24,688 nt of DNA from Ruminococcaceae bacterium UBA3818 (GTDB lineage Bacteria > Bacillota > Clostridia > Oscillospirales > Ruminococcaceae), in assembly GCA_002369315.1 (NCBI GenBank), contig DFDW01000013.1, forward strand, positions 29,490 to 54,177, given 5' to 3'. Every line of letters begins with the position of its first letter. Within the stretch, counting starts at the first letter, position 1. Position numbers and translations under genes: made by a program. Under the pieces are notes generated by a model. The model saw only the letters and a list, made by a program, of their open reading frames with translations, was not told the origin of the DNA and did not search any database. Shown here piece by piece: positions 14,007 through 21,872 of this stretch.

Positions 14007-14405
14007 TTAGACGCGTCTTCTCTTAGGCGGGCGGCATCCGTTGTGGGGAATCGGGGTCACGTCTTTGATCATGCTGACCTCCAGACCGGCAGCCTGCAGC
14101 GCACGGATCGCAGCTTCACGGCCGGAGCCAGGACCCTTTACATATACTTCAACGGTTTTCAGTCCATGTTCCATCGCAGCTTTCGCAGCGGTTTCCGCAG
14201 CCGTCTGCGCAGCAAACGGAGTCGACTTTTTGGAGCCTCTGAAGCCCAGGCCGCCGGCGCTTGCCCAGCTGAGCGCATTACCCTGTACATCGGTAATGGT
14301 TACGATGGTATTGTTGAAAGTGGACTGGATATGAGCCGCACCACGTTCGATATTCTTCTTCTCACGGCGTCTGCGGGTGGCTTTTTTTGTTACGGCTTTT
14401 GCCAT
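14007..14405 (-). CDS. rpsK: 30S ribosomal protein S11
   Basis: S11 lies on the 30S platform near the Shine-Dalgarno helix of 16S rRNA. The 132-residue protein has a basic N-terminus (KKATRRRREKKNIERG), the core HIQSTFNNTIVTITD at about 26-40, and the C-terminal signature TPIPHNGCRPPKRRRV. Length and ends are typical. It is separated from rpsD by 21 bp and from rpsM by 19 bp, and has a GGAGG-type ribosome site. Confidence 0.98.
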   Translation of the reverse strand: MAKAVTKKATRRRREKKNIERGAAHIQSTFNNTIVTITDVQGNALSWASAGGLGFRGSKKSTPFAAQTAAETAAKAAMEHGLKTVEVYVKGPGSGREAAIRALQAAGLEVSMIKDVTPIPHNGCRPPKRRRV

Positions 14406-14424
14406 CTCAGTTATCCCTCCCTAA

Positions 14425-14793
14425 TTACTTCTTCTTGTTGGCGATTGTCTTCTTCGGACCTTTGCGGGTACGAGCGTTGGTCTTGGTGCGCTGTCCTCTT
14501 ACGGGCAGGCCTTTTCTGTGACGCAGACCGCGGTAGCATCCGATTTCGGTCAATCTTTTAATGTCCAGAGCGACAGCACGGCGCAGGTCGCCTTCTACCT
14601 GCAAATGCTTGTCAATATACTCACGCAGCTTGGACACATCATCTTCGGACATATCTTTTACTCTGATATCAGGGTTTACGCCAGTCGCTTTCAGAATATC
14701 AGAAGCGGTTTTGCGGCCGATACCATAGATATAGGTCAGTCCGATCTCAATGCGTTTCTCTCTGGGCAAGTCAACACCAGCTATACGAGCCAT
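14425..14793 (-). CDS. rpsM: 30S ribosomal protein S13
   Basis: S13 is in the head of the 30S subunit and contacts L5 and the P-site tRNA. The 122-residue protein shows MARIAGVDLPREKRIEIGLT at the N-terminus, the helix-two-turns-helix region IYGIGRKTASDIL, and RGLRHRKGLPVRGQRTKTNA near 93-112, followed by a lysine-rich tail that reaches the tRNA. It starts the rpsM-rpsK-rpsD-rpoA-rplQ order of the alpha operon. An 83 bp spacer with GC-rich repeats separates it from rpmJ. Confidence 0.98.
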   Translation of the reverse strand: MARIAGVDLPREKRIEIGLTYIYGIGRKTASDILKATGVNPDIRVKDMSEDDVSKLREYIDKHLQVEGDLRRAVALDIKRLTEIGCYRGLRHRKGLPVRGQRTKTNARTRKGPKKTIANKKK

Positions 14794-14876
14794 ACTTTTG
14801 TTGCACCTCCATTATATCGGTTGCCACATCCGCCCGGCAGCCGCATGCGCGGCGGGACGGCGTGGTTCTCGCGCCA

Positions 14877-14990
14877 TTAGCCCTGGCGCTGTTTGTGCTT
14901 GGGATTGGAGCAAATCACCATGATGCGGCCTTTGCGCTTGATGATTTTGCACTTTTCGCAAATGGGCTTAACGGAAGGTCTGACTTTCAT
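14877..14990 (-). CDS. rpmJ: 50S ribosomal protein L36 (zinc-binding form)
   Basis: L36 is the smallest 50S protein and stabilises 23S rRNA near the peptidyl transferase region. I translated a 37-residue ORF (MKVRPSVKPICEKCK..., ending KHKQRQG). C11, C14, C27 and H32 form the zinc site of the common C+ form. The ATG at 14990 has GGAGG 9 nt upstream. The position between infA and rpsM is the standard one. Confidence 0.97.
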   Translation of the reverse strand: MKVRPSVKPICEKCKIIKRKGRIMVICSNPKHKQRQG

Positions 14991-15026
14991 TTTCAAATAC
15001 CTCCTTGTACCTTTCCGAAACGGAAC

Positions 15027-15245
15027 CTATTTCGAACGCCATGTAATGCGTCCCTTGGTCAGGTCGTACGGGGACATTTCAACCGTGACCTTATCACCCG
15101 GCAGAATGCGGATGAAATTCATTCTTAATTTGCCGGAAATATGCGCTAAAATCACATGCTTATTCGGCAGTTCTACCTGAAATTGAGCGTTGGGCAAAGC
15201 TTCGAGGACTGTACCTTCAATCTCAATGACGTCTTCCTTAGACAA
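15027..15245 (-). CDS. infA: Translation initiation factor IF-1
   Basis: IF-1 blocks the ribosomal A site during initiation and helps IF-2 and IF-3. The 72-residue protein is an OB fold with the family landmarks SKEDVIEIEGTVLEALPNA, ISGKLRMNFIRILPGDKV and LTKGRITWR. The start is TTG 15245, with GGAGG 7 nt upstream; the family begins at exactly this residue. It lies between the KOW-protein gene and rpmJ. Confidence 0.98.
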   Translation of the reverse strand: MSKEDVIEIEGTVLEALPNAQFQVELPNKHVILAHISGKLRMNFIRILPGDKVTVEMSPYDLTKGRITWRSK

Positions 15246-15275
15246 GTAAATACCTCCCTTTGGTCCGCGCAGGGC

Positions 15276-15542
15276 TTATGCATTTTTTTCATCCTGACCC
15301 GCAGGATAGTTGAAAGAATGCAGCAGCCGCTTCAATTGATTGTTCGTCGTAAACTCTTTTTCATCCACCCGCGTGTTGGTCGCGCGCAGATGTTTTTGGT
15401 TTTTCCGTTTGGGCTTTTCCAGCGGACGAACCTTGCCGTCTGCAATCCAGGCAAATCCGTCTTCTGTTTTCACGACCAGATAAAATCGCTGGGCGTCCCG
15501 CCCGGAAATGGATTTTACGACACAGCCTTTTACGATCTCCAT
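15276..15542 (-). CDS. KOW-domain RNA-binding protein (L14e-like)
   Basis: This 88-residue basic protein starts with a KOW-type motif, IVKGCVVKSISGRDAQRFYLVV at about 3-24 (key residues GRD and YLV), followed by a strand DGFAWIADGKVRPL and a lysine-rich segment (KPKRKNQKHL). The same arrangement occurs in the L14e/L6e/L27e-like proteins encoded between map and infA in Clostridia. Its role is not established; RNA or ribosome binding is inferred from the fold and from its place in a ribosomal operon. The ATG at 15542 follows a G-rich AGGGGG. The gene begins 11 bp after map. Confidence 0.85.
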   Translation of the reverse strand: MEIVKGCVVKSISGRDAQRFYLVVKTEDGFAWIADGKVRPLEKPKRKNQKHLRATNTRVDEKEFTTNNQLKRLLHSFNYPAGQDEKNA

Positions 15543-15553
15543 ATCCGGCCCCC

Positions 15554-16303
15554 TTAAGGCGTGGTCAGGATCACCGGCCCTTGCTCAGTGATCGCGATGG
15601 TGTGCTCAAAATGAGCCGACAGACTGCCGCTTCTGGTCACGACTGTCCAATCGTTATCCAAAACGCGCACACCTTCTCCCGCCTGATTTACCATCGGCTC
15701 GATGGCGATGGTCATACCGGGAACCAGCCGAACGCCATGTCCGGCCCGGCCAAAGTTGGGGATCTCGGGATCTTCATGCAGGTTATGGCCCACACCGTGC
15801 CCCACATACTGGCGGACAACGGAAAAGCCGTTCTGCTCCACCAGCGCCTGAACCGCCGCGCCAATATCGCCGACCCGATTGCCGGCTTTGGCTGCCTCAA
15901 TGCCCAGATACAGGCTTTTTTGCGTTACGTCCAGAAGCTTTTGAGCCTCTTCGCTGATTTGGCCCACCGGAAAGGTAAACGCATTGTCGCCGTGGAACCC
16001 ATCAATACAGGCGCCCACGTCCACGCTGACGATATCTCCTTCCCGCAGGACCCTCTGTGAAGAGGGAATCCCGTGAATCACTTCGTCGTTTACCGAAATA
16101 CAGGCCGTCCCGGGGAAGCCGCCGTATCCCAAAAAGGACGGCTTAGCTCCCTGGCTGACGATAAAATGGTGCAGGATCCGGTCCAGCTCCAGCGTGGTCA
16201 TTCCCGCGCGGATCTGTTCGCCGGCCACCACCAATGCCTGTGCGGAGATCTGGCAGGCTTTTTTCATCCTCTCCAGCTCCGATTTGTTTTTTAGCTGAAT
16301 CAT
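15554..16303 (-). CDS. map: Methionine aminopeptidase, type I
   Basis: MetAP removes the initiator methionine from new proteins, close to the ribosome. The 249-residue protein has the full set of metal ligands: D95 (VDVGACI), D106 (HGDNAF), H169 (YVGHGVGH), E202 (AIEPMV) and E233 (HFEHTIAI). The length is that of the short type I enzyme without the N-terminal zinc-finger or SH3 extension. I chose ATG 16303, which follows GGAGG inside the end of adk; a longer frame to 16405 runs through adk and is not credible. Only 2 bp separate it from the adk stop, so the two are probably translationally coupled. Confidence 0.98.
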   Translation of the reverse strand: MIQLKNKSELERMKKACQISAQALVVAGEQIRAGMTTLELDRILHHFIVSQGAKPSFLGYGGFPGTACISVNDEVIHGIPSSQRVLREGDIVSVDVGACIDGFHGDNAFTFPVGQISEEAQKLLDVTQKSLYLGIEAAKAGNRVGDIGAAVQALVEQNGFSVVRQYVGHGVGHNLHEDPEIPNFGRAGHGVRLVPGMTIAIEPMVNQAGEGVRVLDNDWTVVTRSGSLSAHFEHTIAITEQGPVILTTP

Positions 16304-16305
16304 AC

Positions 16306-16938
16306 TTACGCCTCCAGCGCTTTGAGCACAAGCGCGCTGGTCTGGGCCACTTCCTCCTGGCCTTCGATCACCGTAAGTTTTCCGGCCTTTCTGTAATAAT
16401 CGCACAGAGGCTCGGTGGATTCGTGATAAACTTTCAGGCGTTCCTTCACCGTTTCCGGTTGGTCATCCTTGCGGATTACCAGTTTACCGCCGCATTTATC
16501 GCACATTTCCCCTTTGGAGGAAGGCTTGAAATCAACGTGGTAGCTGGCACCGCAGCTTTCACAAACCCGTCTGCCGGACAAGCGCTTTTGAATCGTCTCA
16601 TCCGGAACCTCAATATCCAGAACCTTATGGATCACAACGCCCATGGCGTCGAGCGCCTCGGCCTGCGGAACCGTTCTGGGAAAACCGTCCAGGATAAAAC
16701 CGTTTTTGCAGTCTTCCTGTGCCAGTCTTTCTTTGATAATCGCGATTACGACCTCATCCGGGACCAAAGAGCCTGCGTCCATGTAGGACTTGGCTTTCTG
16801 TCCCAATTCGGTGCCGTTTTTTAATGCCTCGCGGATAATGTTGCCGGTGCTGATGGCCGGGATCTGCAGTTTATCGCAAATCACCTCAGCCTGGGTGCCT
16901 TTGCCCGCGCCCGGTGCGCCTAACAGGATCAAATTCAT
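16306..16938 (-). CDS. adk: Adenylate kinase (long LID, zinc-binding)
   Basis: Adenylate kinase interconverts 2 ADP with ATP + AMP. The 210-residue protein has the P-loop GAPGAGKGT at 7-15, the AMP-site block STGNIIREA near 30-38, DGFPRT at 84-89, and a long LID domain with C126, C129, C146 and C149, the four-cysteine zinc site of Gram-positive enzymes. Its place between secY and map is standard. ATG 16938 is preceded by a GGAGG ribosome site within the 13 bp secY-adk spacer. Confidence 0.98.
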   Translation of the reverse strand: MNLILLGAPGAGKGTQAEVICDKLQIPAISTGNIIREALKNGTELGQKAKSYMDAGSLVPDEVVIAIIKERLAQEDCKNGFILDGFPRTVPQAEALDAMGVVIHKVLDIEVPDETIQKRLSGRRVCESCGASYHVDFKPSSKGEMCDKCGGKLVIRKDDQPETVKERLKVYHESTEPLCDYYRKAGKLTVIEGQEEVAQTSALVLKALEA

Positions 16939-16951
16939 ATTCGTTCCTCCA

Positions 16952-18250
16952 TTATTCCAGGAAGCCTTTGTAATGGCGCATCATCATTTCGGACTCCAAC
17001 TGACGGACCGTATCCAGCGCAACGCCGACAACGATCAGGATGGAGGTACCGCCCAACGAAATGTTCATACCGGTGATGGCAGTGAGCAGAATCGGCAGGG
17101 TGGCAACCAGGCCCAAAAACAGAGCGCCGACCAACGTGATCTTGGAGATGACCTTGGTGATAAACTCTGCAGTAGGTCTGCCGGGACGAATACCCGGAAT
17201 CGCGCCATTGTTCTTTTGCAGATTATTGGCCATTTCCACGGGATTATACTGAATTGCCACATAGAAATAGTTGAACATGACAATCAGCAGAATGTAGAGC
17301 ATCGCATACCAGCCGGTATTGTAGTTGAAGATGCTCAAGAACTTATACAGCAATCCATCGGTATTCATCGGCACAAACGCCTTGATCGTGCCGGGGATTG
17401 CCAGAATAGAGCTGGCAAAGATGATCGGCAGAACGCCGGACATATTGACTTTGATCGGCATGAACGTGGACTGACCACCGTACATTTTCCGGCCAACTAC
17501 CCGTTTGGCGTACTGAACCGGTATTCTTCTTTCTGCCGAGGTCATGATAACAATGAAAACGATCATGGCCAAAAACAGAATCAGAACCAGCGGCACATAG
17601 AAGTAGTACTTGACCGACTGGGAACCCATCTGGAAGTACTGCCACATTTTCAGCGCCGCAGAGCCGCCGCGGGACAGGATACCGGCGAACAGGATCATCG
17701 AAATGCCGTTGCCGATGCCGCGGGCATCGATCTGGTCACCCAAAAAGACGATCAGGGCAGAACCTGCGGTGAAGGTCAGAATAATGACCAGTGCCGAGAA
17801 AAATCCGGCAAAGCCCTTGGTGTAAACCAAAGCACCCTGGTTCTTTAACAGGAACCAGTAAGCCAGTGCCTGAACAAAACCCAAACCAATACCGGTGTAC
17901 CGGGTGATCCGGTTGAGTTTCTTTCTTCCATCCTCGCCCTCTTTGCTCATCCGTTCCAAAGCGGGAATCGCAACTGTTAACAGCTGGATTACGATGGAGC
18001 CGGTGATGTAGGGGCTGATGGACATAGCGAAGACCGTTGCATTGGAGAATGCACCACCGGTCAGAACGTCGATGTATCCCAATAGGTTTCCGTCGCCCGC
18101 ATTGGCCATCCAGGCCTGCATGACGCTTGCGTCCAGAAACGGAACGGGAATAGCGCTGCCGATACGGAAAATCAGCAGAATCAGCGCGGTGAAAAGAATC
18201 TTCTTCCTCAAGTCCGCGATTTTCCACGCGTTTCTAATGGTATCGAACAT
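16952..18250 (-). CDS. secY: Protein translocase subunit SecY
   Basis: SecY is the channel of the Sec translocase in the cytoplasmic membrane, working with SecE, SecG, SecA and ribosomes. The 432-residue protein has about ten membrane segments. Typical pieces are RKKILFTALILLIFRIGSAIP near the N-terminus, the first SecY signature GYIDVLTGGAFSNATVFAMS (about 58-77), and RRIPVQYAKRVVG in the cytosolic loop that meets SecA and the ribosome. It ends 13 bp before adk and starts 2 bp after rplO, as in most spc operons. Confidence 0.98.
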   Translation of the reverse strand: MFDTIRNAWKIADLRKKILFTALILLIFRIGSAIPVPFLDASVMQAWMANAGDGNLLGYIDVLTGGAFSNATVFAMSISPYITGSIVIQLLTVAIPALERMSKEGEDGRKKLNRITRYTGIGLGFVQALAYWFLLKNQGALVYTKGFAGFFSALVIILTFTAGSALIVFLGDQIDARGIGNGISMILFAGILSRGGSAALKMWQYFQMGSQSVKYYFYVPLVLILFLAMIVFIVIMTSAERRIPVQYAKRVVGRKMYGGQSTFMPIKVNMSGVLPIIFASSILAIPGTIKAFVPMNTDGLLYKFLSIFNYNTGWYAMLYILLIVMFNYFYVAIQYNPVEMANNLQKNNGAIPGIRPGRPTAEFITKVISKITLVGALFLGLVATLPILLTAITGMNISLGGTSILIVVGVALDTVRQLESEMMMRHYKGFLE

Positions 18251-18252
18251 TC

Positions 18253-18693
18253 TTATTTCACCTCGGCCTTCCCGCCTGCCTCCTCAATTTTCTGCTTGGC
18301 AGACGCGGAGAAAGCAGCAACATTCACGGTCAGCTTCTTGGTCAGCTCACCGTTGCCAAGAACCTTTACGCCGTCAAGTGTTTTCTTCAGAAGCCCAGCG
18401 GCAAGAATTGCGTTGGTATCTACAACAGCGCCGTCCTCAAAGCAATTCAGATCGGACACATTGATCGTAGCATACTTGGTAGCAAAGATATTGTTGAATC
18501 CTCTTTTAGGGATTCGTCTTGCCAGCGGCATCTGGCCGCCCTCAAAGCCGGGTCTTACACCGCCGCCGGAACGGGCATTCTGGCCCTTATGGCCCTTGCC
18601 CGCCGTTTTACCGTTGCCGGAACCGTGACCTCTGCCTTTACGGAAGACGTCTTTGTTGGAACCAGGCGCCGGAGAAAGCTCGTGCAATTTCAT
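18253..18693 (-). CDS. rplO: 50S ribosomal protein L15
   Basis: L15 is a late-binding 50S protein whose long N-terminal tail threads through 23S rRNA. The 146-residue protein begins MKLHELSPAPGSNKD and has the glycine-rich tail GRGHGSGNGKTAGKGHKGQ followed by PLARRIPKRGFNN. The globular C-terminal part ends in EEAGGKAEVK. Length is normal. It lies between rpmD and secY, with only 2 bp before secY. Confidence 0.98.
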   Translation of the reverse strand: MKLHELSPAPGSNKDVFRKGRGHGSGNGKTAGKGHKGQNARSGGGVRPGFEGGQMPLARRIPKRGFNNIFATKYATINVSDLNCFEDGAVVDTNAILAAGLLKKTLDGVKVLGNGELTKKLTVNVAAFSASAKQKIEEAGGKAEVK

Positions 18694-18713
18694 GGTACTC
18701 GCACCTCCTTGTT

Positions 18714-18890
18714 TTACGCTTCGGTTACCTCAACGAGGTGAGAAATCTTGGCAATCTTGCCGCGGGTGGCCTCGTTATCAGGCTGCGTTGTCTCGTTACC
18801 GATTTTTTTGAGTCCCAGAGAGTACGCAGTGGCAATCTGGTCTTTTTTTCTGCCGTTCAGGCTTTTAACCAATTTGATTTTCATAGCCAT
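18714..18890 (-). CDS. rpmD: 50S ribosomal protein L30
   Basis: L30 is a small 50S protein found in many but not all bacteria. I translated a 58-residue ORF (MAMKIKLVKSLNGRKKDQ...) with the family features VKSLNGRKKDQIATAYSLGL and a C-terminal KIAKISHLVEV. ATG 18890 has a GGAGG-type site upstream; the ATG two codons later is a possible alternative. It sits in its usual place between rpsE and rplO. Confidence 0.95.
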   Translation of the reverse strand: MAMKIKLVKSLNGRKKDQIATAYSLGLKKIGNETTQPDNEATRGKIAKISHLVEVTEA

Positions 18891-18899
18891 GCTACCTCC

Positions 18900-19400
18900 T
18901 TAACCCAAAATCTGCTCAACGGATCTGCCGCGGATCGCAGCGACCTCGTCAACGCTTTTCAAAGACGCCAGACCAGCGATGGTGGCGCTTACAACATTGC
19001 AGGGATTGTTGGAACGCAGGCATTTGGTACGGATATCGCTGATGCCTGCAACTTCCATTACCGCACGGACAGGGCCGCCTGCGATAACACCAGTACCGCG
19101 GGGAGCCGGTTTCATCAGCACGCGGCCTGCGCCGAACGCACCGATTACTTCGTGAGGAATGGTCGTTCCTTTTAAGGAAACGTGGATCAGATTTTTCTTG
19201 GCGTCCTCAATTCCTTTGCGGATCGCGTCCGGAACCTCGGAGGACTTACCCAATCCAAAGCCGATGGTGCCGTTGCCGTCGCCGACAACAACCAGCGCGG
19301 CAAATTTGAAGATACGACCGCCTTTAACCGTTTTGGATACGCGGTTAATGGCAACGACCTTCTCTTGCAGGTCCAAAGTAGAACCATCAATTCGAGCCAT
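18900..19400 (-). CDS. rpsE: 30S ribosomal protein S5
   Basis: S5 lies at the mRNA entry channel of the 30S subunit and affects accuracy and spectinomycin sensitivity. The 166-residue protein has the N-terminal double-stranded RNA-binding domain (EKVVAINRVSKTVKGGRIFK at 13-32, with the spectinomycin loop KTVKGG) and the C-terminal domain with APRGTGVIAGGPVRAVMEVAG. Length and order (after rplR, before rpmD) are standard. The spectinomycin loop shows no obvious resistance change. Confidence 0.98.
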   Translation of the reverse strand: MARIDGSTLDLQEKVVAINRVSKTVKGGRIFKFAALVVVGDGNGTIGFGLGKSSEVPDAIRKGIEDAKKNLIHVSLKGTTIPHEVIGAFGAGRVLMKPAPRGTGVIAGGPVRAVMEVAGISDIRTKCLRSNNPCNVVSATIAGLASLKSVDEVAAIRGRSVEQILG

Positions 19401-19416
19401 GTATTCTCCTCCTCCT

Positions 19417-19776
19417 TTAGAATTTCAGACCGCCTTCACGGGCGCCTTCCGCCAATTCTTTGACACGTCCGTGATAGATATAACCGCTTCTGTCGAAGAC
19501 GATTTCGGAGATTCCTTTCTCCTGTGCTTTCTGGGCGATGGCCATGCCGACCTTTTTCGCCGCTTCTTTGTTTCCGCCAAAGCCTTCGAACCCTTTTTCC
19601 ATCGAAGATGCGCTGGCCAGCGTTACGCCGGCTACATCGTCGATCAGCTGGGCATAGATGTGCTTTGCGGAGCGGAAAACATTCAGGCGGGGACGAGCCG
19701 CAGTGCCGCTGATTTTATTGCGGACTCTGGCGTGTCTTTTCAGCCTGGCAGTATTTTTATCCGGCTTTTTCACCAT
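19417..19776 (-). CDS. rplR: 50S ribosomal protein L18
   Basis: L18 binds 5S rRNA together with L5 and L25 and brings it into the 50S subunit. The 119-residue protein has a basic N-terminus with RLKRHARVRNKISGTAARPR (about 12-31), the core RLNVFRSAKHIYAQLIDD, and the C-terminal FDRSGYIYHGRVKELAEGAR. ATG 19776 is preceded by GGAGTGAG. It lies between rplF and rpsE. Confidence 0.98.
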   Translation of the reverse strand: MVKKPDKNTARLKRHARVRNKISGTAARPRLNVFRSAKHIYAQLIDDVAGVTLASASSMEKGFEGFGGNKEAAKKVGMAIAQKAQEKGISEIVFDRSGYIYHGRVKELAEGAREGGLKF

Positions 19777-19795
19777 TTGTGACTCACTCCTTTAA

Positions 19796-20341
19796 CTACT
19801 TCTTGCCTTTACCAGCCTTACCCTCTTTGCGGATGATAACTTCATTCGCATACTTGATACCCTTGCCTTTATAAGGCTCCGGCGGGCGTTTCTCGCGGAT
19901 TTCGGCTGCAAACTGACCAACTTTCTGTTTGTCGGGTCCGTTAACGATGATCTTGTTGGGGGCGGGAACGTCAATGGTGATGCCGTCGATTTCGGGCACG
20001 ATCACCTGATGAGAGAAGCCCAGCACCATAACCAGATTTTTACCCTGCTTAGAAGCACGGTAACCTACGCCGTTTACCTCCAGCTCTTTGCTGAAGCCAT
20101 GGGCGCAACCTTCAACCATATTGGAAATCAAAGTACGGGTCAAACCGTGCAAGCTTCTGTGCGCTTTGTCATCGGTGGGGCGTTTTACTTCGATCACGCC
20201 GCCTTCCAGTGTGATTGCCATATCCTTGTTAAAGGTTTGGGTCAAAGTTCCTTTCGGTCCTTTAACCGTCACGGTAGAGCCGTCGATCTTTACGTCAACA
20301 CCGGCGGGAACCGCGATGGGTTTTCTACCAATTCGAGACAT
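19796..20341 (-). CDS. rplF: 50S ribosomal protein L6
   Basis: L6 lies at the base of the L7/L12 stalk near the sarcin-ricin loop. The 181-residue protein begins MSRIGRKPIAVPAGVDVKI and has two repeated alpha/beta domains. The C-terminal RNA-binding signature PEPYKGKGIKYANEVIIRKEG is present (key residues PEPYKGKGIKY). Length is normal. It follows rpsH after 18 bp and precedes rplR. Confidence 0.98.
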   Translation of the reverse strand: MSRIGRKPIAVPAGVDVKIDGSTVTVKGPKGTLTQTFNKDMAITLEGGVIEVKRPTDDKAHRSLHGLTRTLISNMVEGCAHGFSKELEVNGVGYRASKQGKNLVMVLGFSHQVIVPEIDGITIDVPAPNKIIVNGPDKQKVGQFAAEIREKRPPEPYKGKGIKYANEVIIRKEGKAGKGKK

Positions 20342-20359
20342 ATCAGTGCACCTCCTTGC

Positions 20360-20758
20360 TTACCAAATATAGGCCAGTACTTCACCGCCAACATGCTCTT
20401 TGCGAGCCTGTTTGTCGGTCATCACGCCTTTAGACGTGGACATAATCGCAATGCCCAGGCCTTTCATGACCTTCGGCATATTCTCAGTGTCAGCGTAGAT
20501 ACGCAGGCCGGGTTTGGAAACACGGCGCAGCCCGCTGATGACCTGAGACTTGTTGGGACCATATTTCAAAGTGATATGAATGATACCCTGCTTGCCGTCT
20601 TCAACAATCTGGAACGATTTGATGAAGCCTTCATCCAACAGAATCTGGGCAATCGCCTTTTTCATGTTGGAAGCGGGCACATCAACGGTATCATGTTTTG
20701 CGGAATTCGCATTTCTGATACGAGTCAGCATATCAGCGATTGCATCGGTGATGTGCAT
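20360..20758 (-). CDS. rpsH: 30S ribosomal protein S8
   Basis: S8 is a primary 16S rRNA binder; in Escherichia coli it also represses the spc operon. The 132-residue protein has the N-terminus MHITDAIADMLTRIRNANSA and the C-terminal signature STSKGVMTDKQARKEHVGGE, which carries the rRNA-contacting serines. Length is standard. It sits between the zinc-type S14 gene and rplF. Confidence 0.98.
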   Translation of the reverse strand: MHITDAIADMLTRIRNANSAKHDTVDVPASNMKKAIAQILLDEGFIKSFQIVEDGKQGIIHITLKYGPNKSQVISGLRRVSKPGLRIYADTENMPKVMKGLGIAIMSTSKGVMTDKQARKEHVGGEVLAYIW

Positions 20759-20782
20759 GTAATCAACCTCCTTTGCTCGTGC

Positions 20783-20968
20783 TTACCAGCTAGCCTTTTT
20801 AACGCCCGGGATCTGGCCTTTGTATGCCAGCTCTCTGAAACAGATACGGCAAATGCCGAATTTGCGAAGATAGGCGTGGGGTCTGCCACAGATCTTGCAT
20901 CTGTTATATGCTCGAGTGGAGAATTTGGGTGCCTGCTGCTGTTTGTTGATCATGGATTTTTTAGCCAC
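20783..20968 (-). CDS. rpsZ: 30S ribosomal protein S14, zinc-binding type Z
   Basis: S14 sits in the head of the 30S subunit. This 61-residue form is the short type with a zinc ribbon: C24, C27, C40 and C43 in RCKICGRPHAYLRKFGICRIC. The C-terminal end GQIPGVKKASW is the family signature. The start is GTG 20968 with GGAGG 8 nt upstream. Being zinc dependent, it is often replaced by a zinc-free paralog under zinc limitation in other Firmicutes; no paralog is in the window. Confidence 0.98.
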   Translation of the reverse strand: MAKKSMINKQQQAPKFSTRAYNRCKICGRPHAYLRKFGICRICFRELAYKGQIPGVKKASW

Positions 20969-20984
20969 CTACAAAACCTCCTTC

Positions 20985-21524
20985 TTACTTGGCAAACGGA
21001 GCGCCCATCAGAGCCAGCAGCTCACGAGCCTCTTCGTCTGTATTGGCGGTCGTGACAAAGCAGATGTCCATACCGCGCACTTTATCGATCTTATCGTAGT
21101 CGATTTCGGGGAACAACAGCTGCTCACGCAAACCCATGTTGTAGTTTCCTCTACCATCGAAGCCGTTGGGGTTGATTCCTCTGAAGTCACGAACGCGGGG
21201 CAGAGCGATGTTGAAGAGTCTGTCCAAAAACTCATACATGGTCTCGCCGCGCAGGGTTACTTTCGCACCAATGGTCATGCCTTCACGAAGTTTAAAGTTC
21301 GCAACGGATTTTTTTGCTTTACAGGGAACAGCTTTCTGACCGGTGATCTTGCCCAGGTCAGAGATAATAGCGTCGATTACCTTGGGATTATCGCGTGCTT
21401 CACCGCAGCCCACGTTGACAACGATCTTCTCAAGTTTCGGAATCTGCATGACGCTTTTGTAGCTGAATTTTTTCATCAGAGCCGGAGCTACGTCTTTCAC
21501 GTAGTAATCTCTCATTCTGGCCAT
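20985..21524 (-). CDS. rplE: 50S ribosomal protein L5
   Basis: L5 binds 5S rRNA and forms bridge B1b with S13. The 179-residue protein shows the family signature MQIPKLEKIVVNVGCGEA at about 26-43, the tRNA-facing loop, PCKAKKSVANFKLREGMTIG, and the C-terminal FPEIDYDKIDKVRGMDI with TTANTDEEARELL. Length is normal. It lies between rplX and the S14 gene, with a GGAGG site. Confidence 0.98.
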   Translation of the reverse strand: MARMRDYYVKDVAPALMKKFSYKSVMQIPKLEKIVVNVGCGEARDNPKVIDAIISDLGKITGQKAVPCKAKKSVANFKLREGMTIGAKVTLRGETMYEFLDRLFNIALPRVRDFRGINPNGFDGRGNYNMGLREQLLFPEIDYDKIDKVRGMDICFVTTANTDEEARELLALMGAPFAK

Positions 21525-21539
21525 GTTTTTTCCTCCTTC

Positions 21540-21854
21540 TTAGAAAGTTTCACCGCAGTGCTTGCACATACGCATTTTAGAGTCGCCATCCACTTTGTGG
21601 GCCAGGCGGGTGCCTTTGCCGCACTTGGGGCATACCAACATTACTTTGCAGGCGTACAGCGGGGCTTCTGCTTTCACAATGCCGCCGGGCTCACCCATTC
21701 TGCGAGGCTTTACATGTTTGGTTACCATGTTGCAGCCTTCGATAATGACTTTGCGCTCGGTGGGGCTTACTTCCAGCACCTTGCCCTTTTTGTTCTTGTC
21801 CTTACCGGACAGGATGATGACTGTATCGCCTTTTTTGACGTGAACCTTATTCAC
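21540..21854 (-). CDS. rplX: 50S ribosomal protein L24 with C-terminal zinc ribbon
   Basis: L24 is one of the two assembly-initiator proteins of the 50S subunit. The 104-residue protein has the KOW motif VKKGDTVIILSGKDKNKKGK at 6-25, then NMVTKHVKPR, and a C-terminal pair CPKCGK (C75, C78) and CKHCGE (C97, C100) that can hold zinc, a form common in Clostridia. I chose GTG 21854, where homologs start (MNKVHVKKG), with GGAGGTG 9 nt upstream; a frame extending to a TTG at 21872 would begin within the ribosome site. Confidence 0.95.
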   Translation of the reverse strand: MNKVHVKKGDTVIILSGKDKNKKGKVLEVSPTERKVIIEGCNMVTKHVKPRRMGEPGGIVKAEAPLYACKVMLVCPKCGKGTRLAHKVDGDSKMRMCKHCGETF

Positions 21855-21872
21855 TTTACAGCGCACCTCCAA

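Noticed and set aside
14811..14816. TATAAT on the minus strand upstream of rpsM
   Set aside because: It touches the rpsM GGAGG, so a transcript would start inside the ribosome site, and no -35 is found at 16-18 bp. I do not call an internal promoter.
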